Of a stretch of 48,668 bases of DNA, positions 1 through 7,811 are shown one piece after another. The stretch is from Senegalia massiliensis (GTDB lineage Bacteria; Bacillota; Clostridia; Tissierellales; SIT17). The notes below the pieces were generated by a model. It made no database searches. It saw only the letters and a list, made by a program, of their open reading frames with translations, and was not told the DNA's origin. A program made the translations under genes and the position numbers. Position 1 is the first letter of the stretch; every line of letters begins with the position of its first letter. Location: the NCBI RefSeq assembly GCF_009911265.1, contig NZ_QXXA01000018.1, forward strand, positions 1-48,668, read 5' to 3'.

Positions 1-72
1 ACAGAAGTTAAGCCCTTCAGCGCTGATGGTACTTAGGTGGTAACGCCTTGGGAGAGTAGGACGTTGCTGGTT
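1..72 (+). rRNA. rrf: 5S ribosomal RNA, 3' part (5' end outside window)
   Basis: The first ~70 bases match the 3' two thirds of a Firmicutes 5S rRNA: the AGAAGTTAAGC segment, the TGGTACT loop-E region and the closing GGGAGAGTAGGACGTTGC stretch before the T-run. The 5' end lies upstream of the window, so an rRNA operon ends here. The exact 3' end is uncertain by a few bases. Confidence 0.93.
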
Positions 73-104
73 TTTTTGTTGTGTTTATTTAGTAAATATA
101 ATAT

Positions 105-144
105 AATCAGAGTTATAAGTGTTATTATAACTCTGATTTTTTTA
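105..144 (+). terminator. Rho-independent terminator after 5S rRNA
   Basis: A 14-bp perfect inverted repeat (105-118 with 125-138, 6-nt loop) is followed by a run of T. It closes the rRNA operon and insulates the thioredoxin-like gene that starts 28 bases further on. Confidence 0.85.
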
Positions 145-171
145 GAGTAAACTTAATATTAGGAGGTAAAT

Positions 172-651
172 ATGAATACGATTGAGACTTTTAATAAAGG
201 ATTATCTTTTGATGAATTTTTAAATAGTTCAGAACCAAAATATAAAGATGCTACATTAGATTTTTATAATAATATAGAATTAGGACAAGATTTAACTTCA
301 CAAATTAAGAATATAGACAAAGAAATAAATATATTAGTTTGTGCTGAACTTTGGTGTCCCGATTGTATAGTAAATGTTCCAGCTGTACAAATATTTAATA
401 AATTAAATGAAAGTATAAAGATATCTATTATAGAAAAAGATGGATATGAAGATGAATTTTCTAAAATACCTACTTTTATAATTTATGATAATAAGTTTAA
501 TGAATTAGGAAGGTTTATAGAAAGGCCAAAAGTTATAAAAAAGATAGAAAATGAAGGAACACAACCCGAAATTATTGTGGCAAAAAAGCAATATAGAAAA
601 GGAAAGTATATCTTAGATACGGTACAAGATATATTAGATATAATAAAATAA
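172..651 (+). CDS. Thioredoxin-family protein (Thioredoxin_9-like)
   Basis: This 159-residue protein has no signal peptide, so it is cytosolic. It carries a redox-active CxxC as W61-C62-P63-D64-C65, followed by a predicted thioredoxin-fold pattern with a likely cis-Pro in the segment KIPTFIIYD near residue 100. The WCPDC motif and the long helical N-terminus resemble the small thioredoxin-like proteins of Firmicutes (Pfam Thioredoxin_9) rather than canonical TrxA (WCGPC). The role is probably thiol-disulfide exchange; the partner is unknown. An AGGAGG at 161-166 fixes the ATG. It lies 28 bp ahead of the glycosidase-like gene and may share its transcript. Family is fairly sure, substrate is not. 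Confidence 0.8.
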   Translation: MNTIETFNKGLSFDEFLNSSEPKYKDATLDFYNNIELGQDLTSQIKNIDKEINILVCAELWCPDCIVNVPAVQIFNKLNESIKISIIEKDGYEDEFSKIPTFIIYDNKFNELGRFIERPKVIKKIENEGTQPEIIVAKKQYRKGKYILDTVQDILDIIK

Positions 652-679
652 TATTAAATATAGTATAAAGGAGAATAAT

Positions 680-1876
680 ATGAATAACATAAGAAAAAAA
701 GTAGTAACAAGTGGTTTAATTTTAGGCTTATCATTTTCAGCTTTTACTTTCTCATTTATGCCAAATAAAGTTATTGCAGATGAAAACAAATTTACTAATA
801 TAAATGAAGATGGGTACATATCTCAGCCATCTACAGATTGGGGTTTATATAAGCAAGATAAAAAAGTAAAAGGTATATTTGTAACAGGACATTCATATGG
901 ACATCCAACTAAATATAATGAATTATTAGACTTAGCTAATAGAACTGAGATAAATTCAATGGTTATTGATGTAAAAGATGATGGAGGAATGCTTTCATAT
1001 AAATCTGATGTACCTCTTGCAATAGAAGCTGGAGCTAATGAAGTTGTTATAATGAATGATAGGGATTTTTTTAGTAAACGAATGAAAGAAATTATTGATA
1101 ATGACATATATCCAATAGCAAGAATAGTTACTTTTAAAGATAAAGTTATTGGATCTGCTAGACCTGATTTAGCTATAAAGAATAAATCAGGAGGAGTTTG
1201 GAGAGATAACAAAGGTAATGCATGGTTAGATCCGTATAATAAAGATTCGTGGGAATATCCAATTCAATTAGCAGAAGAAGCAGCACTTATGGGATTTAAA
1301 GAAATACAATTTGACTATGTAAGATTTCCTACTGATGGAGATAGAGGAAATATAGATTATGGACAAGCAGGAAAAGATAAATCTAAAGCGGATGCTATAA
1401 AAGAATTTTTAGATTATGCAAGAGAGAGACTTCATGATAAGGGCGTAGTTGTATCAGCAGATGTTTTTGGAGATATAATAGCAGTTAAAGGAGATTCTAC
1501 AATAGGTCAACAGCTAGAGTTACTAGGTGCAAATACTGATATTCTAAGTCCCATGGTTTATCCATCACATTATGGATTAGGGTTCTATGGTGTAGATTAT
1601 CCTGATACTAAACCTTATGAAATAGTAAATAAAGCTATGGATCAAGCTGTAGAAAGATTAGACACTATACCTAAAGAAGAAAGAGCTAAAATAAGACCAT
1701 GGTTACAAGATTTTTCTGCCCCTTGGCTTAAAAGTGCATATGGTTCTAATTATATAACATATGGTCCTGAACAAGTTAGAGCTCAGATAAAGGCTACTTA
1801 TGATTCAGGTCTTGAAGAATGGATACTATGGAATGCTGCAAATAGATATACAGAAGGTGCTTTAGAAAAAGAATAA
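680..1876 (+). CDS. Secreted putative glycoside hydrolase (DUF4015 / GH-like TIM barrel)
   Basis: This 398-residue protein has an N-terminal signal peptide: a basic start, a hydrophobic core at about residues 11-27 and a likely cut after VIA near residue 33. The remainder looks like the putative glycosyl hydrolase family DUF4015, with the strand motif VIDVKDDGG at 95-103, an acidic-aromatic strand end FDYVRFP at 211-217, and a C-terminal barrel closing at EEWILWNA. It is probably exported to the wall or medium and acts on a polysaccharide, but no substrate can be deduced. The AAAGGAG ribosome binding site precedes the ATG by 7 bases. Possible co-transcription with the thioredoxin-like gene is inference from the short spacing. 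Confidence 0.8.
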   Translation: MNNIRKKVVTSGLILGLSFSAFTFSFMPNKVIADENKFTNINEDGYISQPSTDWGLYKQDKKVKGIFVTGHSYGHPTKYNELLDLANRTEINSMVIDVKDDGGMLSYKSDVPLAIEAGANEVVIMNDRDFFSKRMKEIIDNDIYPIARIVTFKDKVIGSARPDLAIKNKSGGVWRDNKGNAWLDPYNKDSWEYPIQLAEEAALMGFKEIQFDYVRFPTDGDRGNIDYGQAGKDKSKADAIKEFLDYARERLHDKGVVVSADVFGDIIAVKGDSTIGQQLELLGANTDILSPMVYPSHYGLGFYGVDYPDTKPYEIVNKAMDQAVERLDTIPKEERAKIRPWLQDFSAPWLKSAYGSNYITYGPEQVRAQIKATYDSGLEEWILWNAANRYTEGALEKE

Positions 1877-1954
1877 GTTAATTTAATTAATAAGTATTGC
1901 TATTAATATAAAGTCATGATAAAATACTATATGTAGTAATAAAAATAAAAATAT

Positions 1955-2000
1955 ACACAAAATATTGTGTATATTTTGTTTTTGCCCATATATATAGGGT
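1955..2000 (+). promoter_or_regulatory. Tandem NrdR-box-like operators upstream of nrdJ
   Basis: The palindrome ACACAAAATATTGTGT (1955-1970) matches the published NrdR-box consensus aCACwAtATaTwGtGt at 15 of 16 positions. A second, weaker site CCCATATATATAGGGT (1985-2000) matches at 12 of 16. Their centres are 30 bp apart, about three helical turns, which is the phased arrangement known for NrdR, the repressor of ribonucleotide reductase genes. The sites sit 35-80 bp before the nrdJ start. The first is also the core of a 13-bp AT-rich hairpin (1948-1977) that could terminate the upstream gene; both uses are possible. Confidence 0.7.
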
Positions 2001-2034
2001 AAAATATATTATATTAAGATTTAGGAGGTTTGTC

Positions 2035-3171
2035 ATGATTAGTGTAATGAAAAGAGATAAATCTTTGGTACCTTTTAATGCAAATAAAATTAAAAGAGCT
2101 ATAGAAAATGCTATGGCAGAAACAAAAAAAGGTATAGATGAAGATTTAAGTAAAACAATTACTGATAGTATTGAAGAAAAAATACTTCAAAGAGATATGA
2201 ATGTATTTGTAGAAGATATACAAGATATGGTAGAGCATGAACTGATGGATAGCCCTAGAAAAGATGTAGCAAAAAGGTACATAATATATAGATTTGAAAA
2301 GGGTAAAAGAAGATCATCAAAGAAAAAAGAGGTACGTTTACTCACAGATGATTTTATAAGTGAATATAAACATAAACCATCGCCTATGAAACAATTAGGA
2401 GAATTTATATATTATAGAACATATTCTAGATGGATTCCAGAAGAAAGTAGACGTGAGTATTGGTGGGAAACTGTAAGACGTGCTGTAGAATATAATTGTA
2501 GCCTTGTACCTACTACAAGAGAAGAGGCAGAAAAATTATATGATAATATATATAATTTAAGACAATTTTTATCTGGTAGAACATTCTGGGTAGGTAATAC
2601 TCCAGTTGCAAAACATTACCCTATGGCTAATTATAATTGTTCATTCCAAGTAATAGAGGACTTTGAATCATTTAGAGATTTATTTTATCTTCTAATGGTA
2701 GGTTCTGGAGTAGGAGTAAGAGTGTTAAGAGATGACGTAAAGCTTTTACCAAAAGTAAGATCAAATTATGAACTTATAAATGAAGATTATACACCAATTC
2801 CTAAACATGAGAGAGAAGATAGCACAAGTCTTGAATTTTTCCACAATGATACTGCAAAAATTATTGTAGGAGATAGTAAAGAAGGATGGGTTCAATCTTT
2901 AGATTATTACTTTAAACTTATTTCAAGTAATGAATATAGAAATATAACTACAATAATAGTAAACTATGATAATGTAAGACCACAAGGAGAAAAACTTAAA
3001 ACATTTGGTGGTACTGCTAGTGGACATCAAAGTCTTAAAAATATGTTCTCTAAAATAGATAAAGTTATAAACAAATTAGGAATTATATTTGGAGAGAAAA
3101 AGATAAAACTTAGACCAATTGATTGCTTAGATATAGCTAATATAATTGGAGAAAATGTAGTTGTTGGTGGT
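2035..3171 (+). CDS. nrdJ: Class II (adenosylcobalamin-dependent) ribonucleotide reductase, exon 1
   Basis: Exon 1 encodes residues 1-379 of a 783-residue class II ribonucleotide reductase, which reduces ribonucleotides using adenosylcobalamin as radical source. Residues 1-95 form an ATP-cone allosteric domain (start MISVMKRDKSLVPFNANKIK). The barrel follows, with the first redox cysteine at C202 (NYNCSFQ). The segment DIANIIGENVVVGG at the end is normally followed directly by VRRTAEI, which is exactly how exon 2 starts. Unspliced, the frame runs only 7 codons into the intron and stops at 3195. The last exon base is T3171, as group I splicing requires. AGGAGG at 2023-2028 sets the ATG. Neighbours are the NrdR-like boxes upstream and dut downstream. 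Confidence 0.93.
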
Positions 3172-4216
3172 AAACTTTCATATGCTTCCAACTAAAAAAA
3201 CTCTTTTAATTCATGGGAACTCCTTTTTAAAAGGACAATCATGAGCCAAGCCTATAAATTACTTCATCTCTATCACAAATCGGAGGTGAAAATGTGCCAG
3301 AAAAGAAATTTTATGTATATGAATGGTTTATAATTGATACATTTGAGATTTTTTATGTTGGAAAAGGTACAGAATTAAGAAGGTTTGAATTACACAATCG
3401 TAGTAAATACTTCATGAATATTTATAACAAATATAATTGTGCTGTTCGTCTTTATAAACAAAAGTTAACTAATGAAGAAGCTTGTAAAGAAGAAATAGAA
3501 AGAATAGCTGATTTAAAAGCTATAGGTCAAGCAAAGTGTAATTTTACTAATGGAGGTACAGGATTTGCCGAAGGTTTTTTAAATCCTACAGCACAAAATC
3601 CTCACTATGGGGATAAAAATGGTATGAGAACACAAAATATAGATTTTTCTGGTGAAAACAATCCTTTCTATGGTAAGAGACATAATGAAGAAACAAAAGA
3701 AAGAATTTCTAAGAATAGAAGGGGAAAAGGCGCTAGATTTGGAAAAGATAATCCTATGTATAAAAATGGAATTCTTATTGAAGGTGAAAAGAATGGGATG
3801 TTTGGCAAAAAAGGATTTAATCATCCAAATTCTAAAATGTATGAAATTACATATTCACCTGACAAAAAAGAAATTTTAACATACAAAGAATGTGAAAAAA
3901 AGTTTGGAATAGCTTTTTCAAGAATCTATATGAATGGTGGAATACTTAATTATAAAAAGAAAACGCCAAATTCAGTTTATGAAGGTTTAGAAATAAAGCG
4001 ATTGAAGTAAATTATAGGAAGGTGCAACGACCATCGAAAGCATAGCTAAAAAGCTAATAAGCGAGTAGAGTAGGGCCAAGTGGTGGGTGAGAATCCCTTA
4101 AATCGAAACGGAGAGGGCAAAATTATTTTGTCAAGATATGGTCTGAACTATATGGTAACATATAGCAGTAGTTAATTCTACGGGGTATGTATAACGAACA
4201 TACTTGAACATAATTG
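3172..4216 (+). ncRNA. Group I self-splicing intron in nrdJ (1045 nt) carrying a homing-endonuclease ORF
   Basis: The boundaries follow from the protein (GG|VRRTAE) and from group I rules: 5' exon ends in T3171, intron ends in G4216. Core pairings can be read directly. P1 is 5' exon 3163-3171 with guide sequence 3184-3192 (GCTTCCAAC), giving the expected terminal U-G wobble and one U-U mismatch. P4 is 3210-3215 with 3240-3245. P5 is 3221-3227 with 3229-3235. P7 is 4029-4034 (GACCAT) with 4138-4143 (ATGGTC). A P9-type hairpin with a GTAA loop lies at 4148-4165. The Q-like box ATGAGCCAAGCC (3241-3252) and the S-like box AAGATATGGTCT (4133-4144) are typical. The endonuclease ORF lies between the Q and R elements, in the P6 region, as in the T4 td intron. 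Splicing restores one continuous 783-codon frame. The subgroup (IA-like) is inference. Confidence 0.9.
3294..4010 (+). CDS. Intron-encoded GIY-YIG homing endonuclease with NUMOD3 repeats
   Basis: This 238-residue protein has an N-terminal GIY-YIG nuclease fold: the GIY half is YVYEWF (7-12), the YIG half is FYVGKG (20-25), the following conserved arginines are R29-R30, and an acidic stretch EEACKEEIERI lies near residue 70. Next come short NUMOD3-type DNA-binding motifs (NPFYGKRHNEETKERISKN, then NPMYK and NGMFGKK), like I-TevI-type enzymes. It is expected to cut intron-less nrdJ alleles and so spread the intron. The start is GTG at 3294, fixed by GGAGGTG at 3282-3288; the ATG two bases earlier is in another frame. 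The ORF appears intact, so the intron may still be mobile. Confidence 0.9.
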   Translation: MPEKKFYVYEWFIIDTFEIFYVGKGTELRRFELHNRSKYFMNIYNKYNCAVRLYKQKLTNEEACKEEIERIADLKAIGQAKCNFTNGGTGFAEGFLNPTAQNPHYGDKNGMRTQNIDFSGENNPFYGKRHNEETKERISKNRRGKGARFGKDNPMYKNGILIEGEKNGMFGKKGFNHPNSKMYEITYSPDKKEILTYKECEKKFGIAFSRIYMNGGILNYKKKTPNSVYEGLEIKRLK

Positions 4217-5431
4217 GTTAGAAGAACAGCAGAAATAGTATTAGTAGATCCAGAAGATAAAGAAGCAATAGATGCAAAAACAAATCTATATAAACAAATT
4301 GATGGTCAATGGATAGTTGATAAAGATATAATCCATAGACAAATGAGTAATAACTCAATATACTATAAGGAAAAACCAAGTCGTGAACGATTACATTGGC
4401 AATTAGAAAAAATGAGATATTCAGGAGAACCAGGTTGGGTAAATGAAGTAGCTGGTGCAAAGAGAAGACCAAATATGAATGGAGTTAATCCATGTGGAGA
4501 AATATTACTTGACTCTAGAGGATTATGTAATCTAACTACTATTAATGTATATTCATTTGTAGATAAAAATGGAAATCTTGATATAGAAGGATTAAAAGAA
4601 GCTCAAAGGTTATCTGCAAGAGCAGGTTATAGAATGACTTGTGTAGAATTAGAACTTCCAAAATGGGATAGAGTTCAACAAAGAGATAAGCTTATAGGTT
4701 GCTCCTTAACTGGATGGCAAGATATGGTTAATGCTACAAATATGGATAGTGATGAACAAGCAAGAATATTAAGGGAACTTAAAGATGCAGCTAAAGAAGC
4801 TTCAACAGAATATGCTGAAGATATAGGTGAAAATGTTCCATTACTTGTTACAACAGTAAAACCTGAAGGTACACTTAGTCAATTACCAACTGTTTCAAGT
4901 GGTGTACATTACTCACACTCTCCGTATTATATAAGACGTGTAAGAATAAATGCAGATGATCCACTTGTTAAGGTATGTGAAGAATTAGAATATCCAATAC
5001 ATCCAGAAGTAGGTCAAGATTATGATACATGTACTACTAAAGTTATAGAATTTCCTGTTAAATCTCCTGAAGGAAAAACTAAGTATGACGTATCTGCAAT
5101 AGAACAACTAGAAAATTATAAACTATTTATGGAGAATTATGTAGAACATAACTGTTCAATAACTGTTCATGTAAGAGATTATGAATGGGATGAAGTTGAA
5201 GAGTGGGTATGGAATAATTGGGATGATGTAGTAGCTTTATCCTTCTTATCATTAGATGATAATTTCTATGAATTACTTCCATATGAAGCAATTGAAGAAG
5301 AAGAATATAATAGAAGAATGTCAGAAATGAAACCATTTGTTCCATCATTATTAAGCAAATATGAAAAAGAACAAACTGAATTTGATATTGGAGATGAAAG
5401 TTGTGATACTGGAGTATGTCCAATAAGGTAA
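4217..5431 (+). CDS. nrdJ: Class II ribonucleotide reductase, exon 2
   Basis: Exon 2 encodes residues 380-783 and begins VRRTAEIVLVDPEDKEAID. It holds the catalytic core motif NPCGEI, with the thiyl-radical cysteine at C472 and the general-base glutamate at E474, and the C-terminal redox pair C775 and C780 in DESCDTGVCPIR, which is regenerated by thioredoxin-type reductants. Every diagnostic residue of adenosylcobalamin-dependent ribonucleoside-triphosphate reductase is therefore present across the two exons. An independent start here is unlikely: the only in-frame upstream initiator is a TTG at 4214 inside the intron end with no ribosome binding site. The stop is 13 bp before the dut start, suggesting co-transcription. 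Confidence 0.93.
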   Translation, partial: VRRTAEIVLVDPEDKEAIDAKTNLYKQIDGQWIVDKDIIHRQMSNNSIYYKEKPSRERLHWQLEKMRYSGEPGWVNEVAGAKRRPNMNGVNPCGEILLDSRGLCNLTTINVYSFVDKNGNLDIEGLKEAQRLSARAGYRMTCVELELPKWDRVQQRDKLIGCSLTGWQDMVNATNMDSDEQARILRELKDAAKEASTEYAEDIGENVPLLVTTVKPEGTLSQLPTVSSGVHYSHSPYYIRRVRINADDPLVKVCEELEYPIHPEVGQDYDTCTTKVIEFPVKSPEGKTKYDVSAIEQLENYKLFMENYVEHNCSITVHVRDYEWDEVEEWVWNNWDDVVALSFLSLDDNFYELLPYEAIEEEEYNRRMSEMKPFVPSLLSKYEKEQTEFDIGDESCDTGVCPIR

Positions 5432-5444
5432 TGGAGGAATACAA

Positions 5445-5903
5445 TTGAAGGTAAGAGGATTTGAATTAGTAGATGATGAATTTAGAGTTCATAAAGAAAA
5501 AGAAATAAATATTCCCTTAAGGGCTAGTACTGGTTCTGCAGGATATGATATATATACTCCTGAAAAATTTATTATTAAGCCTCAAGAGACCAAAATAATA
5601 TGGACAGATATAAAGGCTTATATGTTAGACAATGAAGTGTTACAAGTGTATATAAGAAGTTCTATAGGTATTAAAAAAGGACTTGTATTAGCAAATGGCA
5701 CTGGAATAATAGATAAAGACTATTATTCCAATCCATCTAATGATGGAAATATAGGAGTTGCTATTACTAATATTTCTAAAAAAACAGTAGAAATAAATCA
5801 AAATGAAAGAATAGCTCAAGGATTATTCATAAATTATCTTTTAACAGATAATGACAACACAAAAAACAAAAGAATTGGTGGAATAGGAAGTACTGGAAAA
5901 TAA
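5445..5903 (+). CDS. dut: dUTP diphosphatase (dUTPase family)
   Basis: The enzyme hydrolyses dUTP to dUMP and PPi, keeping uracil out of DNA and feeding dTMP synthesis. All five trimeric-dUTPase motifs are visible in 152 residues: ASTGSAGYDIY (motif 1), RSSIGIKKGL (2), GTGIIDKDYYSNPSNDGNIG (3, with a small insertion compared with the usual GVIDxDYxGE), ERIAQGLF (4) and the glycine-rich C-terminal GGIGSTGK (5). The start is TTG at 5445 behind GGAGG (5433-5437). It is 13 bp downstream of nrdJ, a logical nucleotide-metabolism pair probably sharing its NrdR-type control. The short motif-3 insertion might affect substrate preference, but the overall call is solid. Confidence 0.88.
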   Translation: MKVRGFELVDDEFRVHKEKEINIPLRASTGSAGYDIYTPEKFIIKPQETKIIWTDIKAYMLDNEVLQVYIRSSIGIKKGLVLANGTGIIDKDYYSNPSNDGNIGVAITNISKKTVEINQNERIAQGLFINYLLTDNDNTKNKRIGGIGSTGK

Positions 5904-5943
5904 AAAATGGTCAATTTAACTTTGGTTAAATTGACCATTTTTT
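5902..5943. terminator. Bidirectional terminator between dut and rpmA
   Basis: A 19-bp perfect inverted repeat (5902-5920 with 5925-5943, loop TTTG) has A-run and T-run ends on both strands. It sits exactly between the convergent dut (+) and rpmA (-) genes, so it can end transcription from either side. Confidence 0.9.
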
Positions 5944-5944
5944 A

Positions 5945-6229
5945 TTAAATAACTTCTGGATAGACACTTACTTTTTTCTTTTTTTTACCTAATCTTTCAA
6001 ACTTAACTATACCATCTGATATTGCAAATAAAGTATCATCTTTTGCCCTTTTTACATTTACACCTGGATGAATCTTAGTGCCTCTTTGTCTTACTAATAT
6101 ATTTCCACTTAGCACAAACTGTCCATCTGCTCTTTTAGTGCCAAGTCTTTTAGATTCACTATCACGTCCATTTTTTGAACTACCACCAGCTTTTTTATGT
6201 GCAAAAAGTTGTAAATTCATTTGTAACAT
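5945..6229 (-). CDS. rpmA: 50S ribosomal protein bL27
   Basis: This 94-residue protein has the classic bL27 sequence [21 protein letters not shown] followed by [15 protein letters not shown]. It carries the Firmicutes N-terminal extension [10 protein letters not shown], which in Staphylococcus aureus is removed by the cysteine protease Prp to expose the mature N-terminus at the peptidyl-transferase centre. GGAGGT, six bases before the ATG at 6229, favours the longer MLQMNLQLF start; M4 is an alternative. Unusually it stands alone: the partners rplU and prp, normally directly upstream, are not here. It is convergent with dut and divergent from the symporter. It could be the only copy, relocated, or a second copy. 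Confidence 0.95.
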   Translation of the reverse strand: MLQMNLQLFAHKKAGGSSKNGRDSESKRLGTKRADGQFVLSGNILVRQRGTKIHPGVNVKRAKDDTLFAISDGIVKFERLGKKKKKVSVYPEVI

Positions 6230-6383
6230 TAGAATACCTCCAATCTAATATAATATCTATATATTCGATAACATTTACTAAATGAAAATAATTATCACTA
6301 ATATATATTATACATTTTTTTTTCCTATAAGTCAAAATATAATATAATCACTTAAGAGTTATCAATAAATTTAGAAAAATGAA

Positions 6384-6412
6384 TTGACAAAGCCTAAAAA
6401 ATTCATTATAAT
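6384..6412 (+). promoter_or_regulatory. SigA-type promoter for the symporter gene
   Basis: TTGACA (6384-6389) and TATAAT (6407-6412) are separated by exactly 17 bp, a consensus housekeeping promoter. Transcription would begin near 6419, which rules out the upstream ATG at 6417 as translation start. Confidence 0.85.
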
Positions 6413-6458
6413 ATAAATGTTACTAATAATTAATATTTATAATGAAAGGGGATTTTGT

Positions 6459-7787
6459 ATGGAAAAAAAGGGGTTAGGGTTAACAACAAAGATTTTATTA
6501 GGTTTGTTTTTAGGTCTTTTAACTGGATTAATTCTTTACTTTTTTGTGCCAAAAGGAATGATAAGAGATACCATAATAGTTGATGGACTTTTATATTTTA
6601 TTGGTCAAGTATTTTTAAGAGCAATAAAAATGCTAGTGGTACCACTTGTATTTATTTCAATAGTAAATGGGGCATCAAGTATTGGAGATATTAAAAAGCT
6701 TGGTAGAATTGGAGGAAGAACAGTACTTTTTTATATAACTACTACAGCTATAGCTATATCACTTGCATTATTTGTAGCATCAATTGTAAATCCAGGTATT
6801 ACAGACGGTGGACTTGATTTATCAAGAGTAGTAACACAAGAAGTAGAAATAAATGAATCAGTACCAATAGTAGATGTATTTTTAGATATGGTACCTACAA
6901 ATCCAGTATCTTCAATGGTAAATACTAATATGCTTCAGATCATAGTATTTGCACTTTTAATTGGTATTGGACTTTCGGCTCTTGGAGAGAAGGCAAAGAA
7001 TGTATCACAACTATTTTCCGAGTTAAATGAACTTATGATGAAAATGGTATCTTTCATAATGCTACTTGCTCCTATAGGAGTTTTTGGTCTTATAGCTAAG
7101 ACATTTGCAAATGAGGGGCTTACTGCTATAGTTCCACTTGCTAAATACTTTGGTACTGTAGTTGGAGTTCTTTTATTACATGCAGTATTAACTTATGGAG
7201 GAATATTAAAATTATTTACAGGACTTAGTCCTGTGAGATTTTTCAAAAATTTCTTCCCAGCAATATCAGTAGCATTTTCTACTGCTACTAGTAGTGGTAG
7301 CTTACCTGTAACATTAGATGTTTCCGAAGAAAATTTAGGAGTATCAAAAAATATATCTTCGTTTACATTACCACTGGGTGCAACAATAAATATGGATGGA
7401 ACTGCTATAATGCAAGGAGTTGCTACTATATTTATAGCTCAAGTATATGATATAGATTTAACTTTTGCTCAAATACTAACTGTAATATTTACAGCTACTT
7501 TAGCATCAATTGGTACAGCTGGAGTTCCTGGGGTAGGTCTTATAATGCTTTCTATGGTTCTTCAATCAGTTAATATACCTGTGGAAGGAATAGGGCTAAT
7601 AATGGGAATAGATAGACTACTGGATATGACTAGAACTGCAGTAAATATAACTGGTGATGCAGTATGTACACTTATAGTATCAAAAAAAGAAGGAGAATTT
7701 GATGAAACTATATTCCATGGTGAAAATAGTTATGATGGAAATAAAGTTACATCACAACCAAGTATAGCTAATGAACCAGCAAATTAA
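6459..7787 (+). CDS. Dicarboxylate/amino acid:cation symporter (DAACS / SLC1 family)
   Basis: This integral membrane carrier of about 442 residues moves glutamate, aspartate or C4-dicarboxylates with Na+ or H+. It has several hydrophobic segments plus the family signatures: the serine-rich re-entrant loop STATSSGSLPVT, the cation/substrate loop NMDGTA, and GIDRLLDMTRTAVNITGDA in the last helix, where the MTR...N..GD residues bind substrate and cation. I place the start at 6459 (MEKKGLGLTTK), behind AAAGGGGA, because the promoter's transcription start falls on the earlier in-frame ATG. The single consensus promoter and downstream terminator make it monocistronic. Substrate cannot be fixed from sequence. 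Confidence 0.9.
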   Translation: MEKKGLGLTTKILLGLFLGLLTGLILYFFVPKGMIRDTIIVDGLLYFIGQVFLRAIKMLVVPLVFISIVNGASSIGDIKKLGRIGGRTVLFYITTTAIAISLALFVASIVNPGITDGGLDLSRVVTQEVEINESVPIVDVFLDMVPTNPVSSMVNTNMLQIIVFALLIGIGLSALGEKAKNVSQLFSELNELMMKMVSFIMLLAPIGVFGLIAKTFANEGLTAIVPLAKYFGTVVGVLLLHAVLTYGGILKLFTGLSPVRFFKNFFPAISVAFSTATSSGSLPVTLDVSEENLGVSKNISSFTLPLGATINMDGTAIMQGVATIFIAQVYDIDLTFAQILTVIFTATLASIGTAGVPGVGLIMLSMVLQSVNIPVEGIGLIMGIDRLLDMTRTAVNITGDAVCTLIVSKKEGEFDETIFHGENSYDGNKVTSQPSIANEPAN

Positions 7788-7811
7788 AAAATACCCCTAG
7801 GGGTATTTTTT
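7786..7811. terminator. Bidirectional terminator between symporter and hisC
   Basis: The symmetric hairpin AAAAATACCCCTAGGGGTAT plus TTTT (7786-7810) lies between the convergent symporter (+) and hisC (-) genes and has A/T runs on both sides. Confidence 0.85.

Noticed and set aside
1948-1980. Simple terminator for the glycosidase-like gene
   Set aside because: The hairpin is there, but its core matches the NrdR box at 15/16 and lies phased with a second box before nrdJ, so the operator reading is preferred; termination may be a second use.
2035-4216. Frameshift, deletion or intein as the cause of the split nrdJ
   Set aside because: The inserted DNA has readable P1, P4, P5, P7 and P9 elements and correct U|...G| splice ends, and removing it restores a perfect frame. 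An intein would be translated in frame through the insert; here a stop occurs 8 codons in.
4218-4472. Antisense ORF over nrdJ exon 2
   Set aside because: Repetitive Leu/Tyr/Phe-rich shadow of an AT-rich gene, with no ribosome binding site or family resemblance.
6417-6458. Longer N-terminus for the symporter
   Set aside because: The ATG at 6417 coincides with the expected transcription start of the consensus promoter; ATG 6459 has the ribosome binding site.
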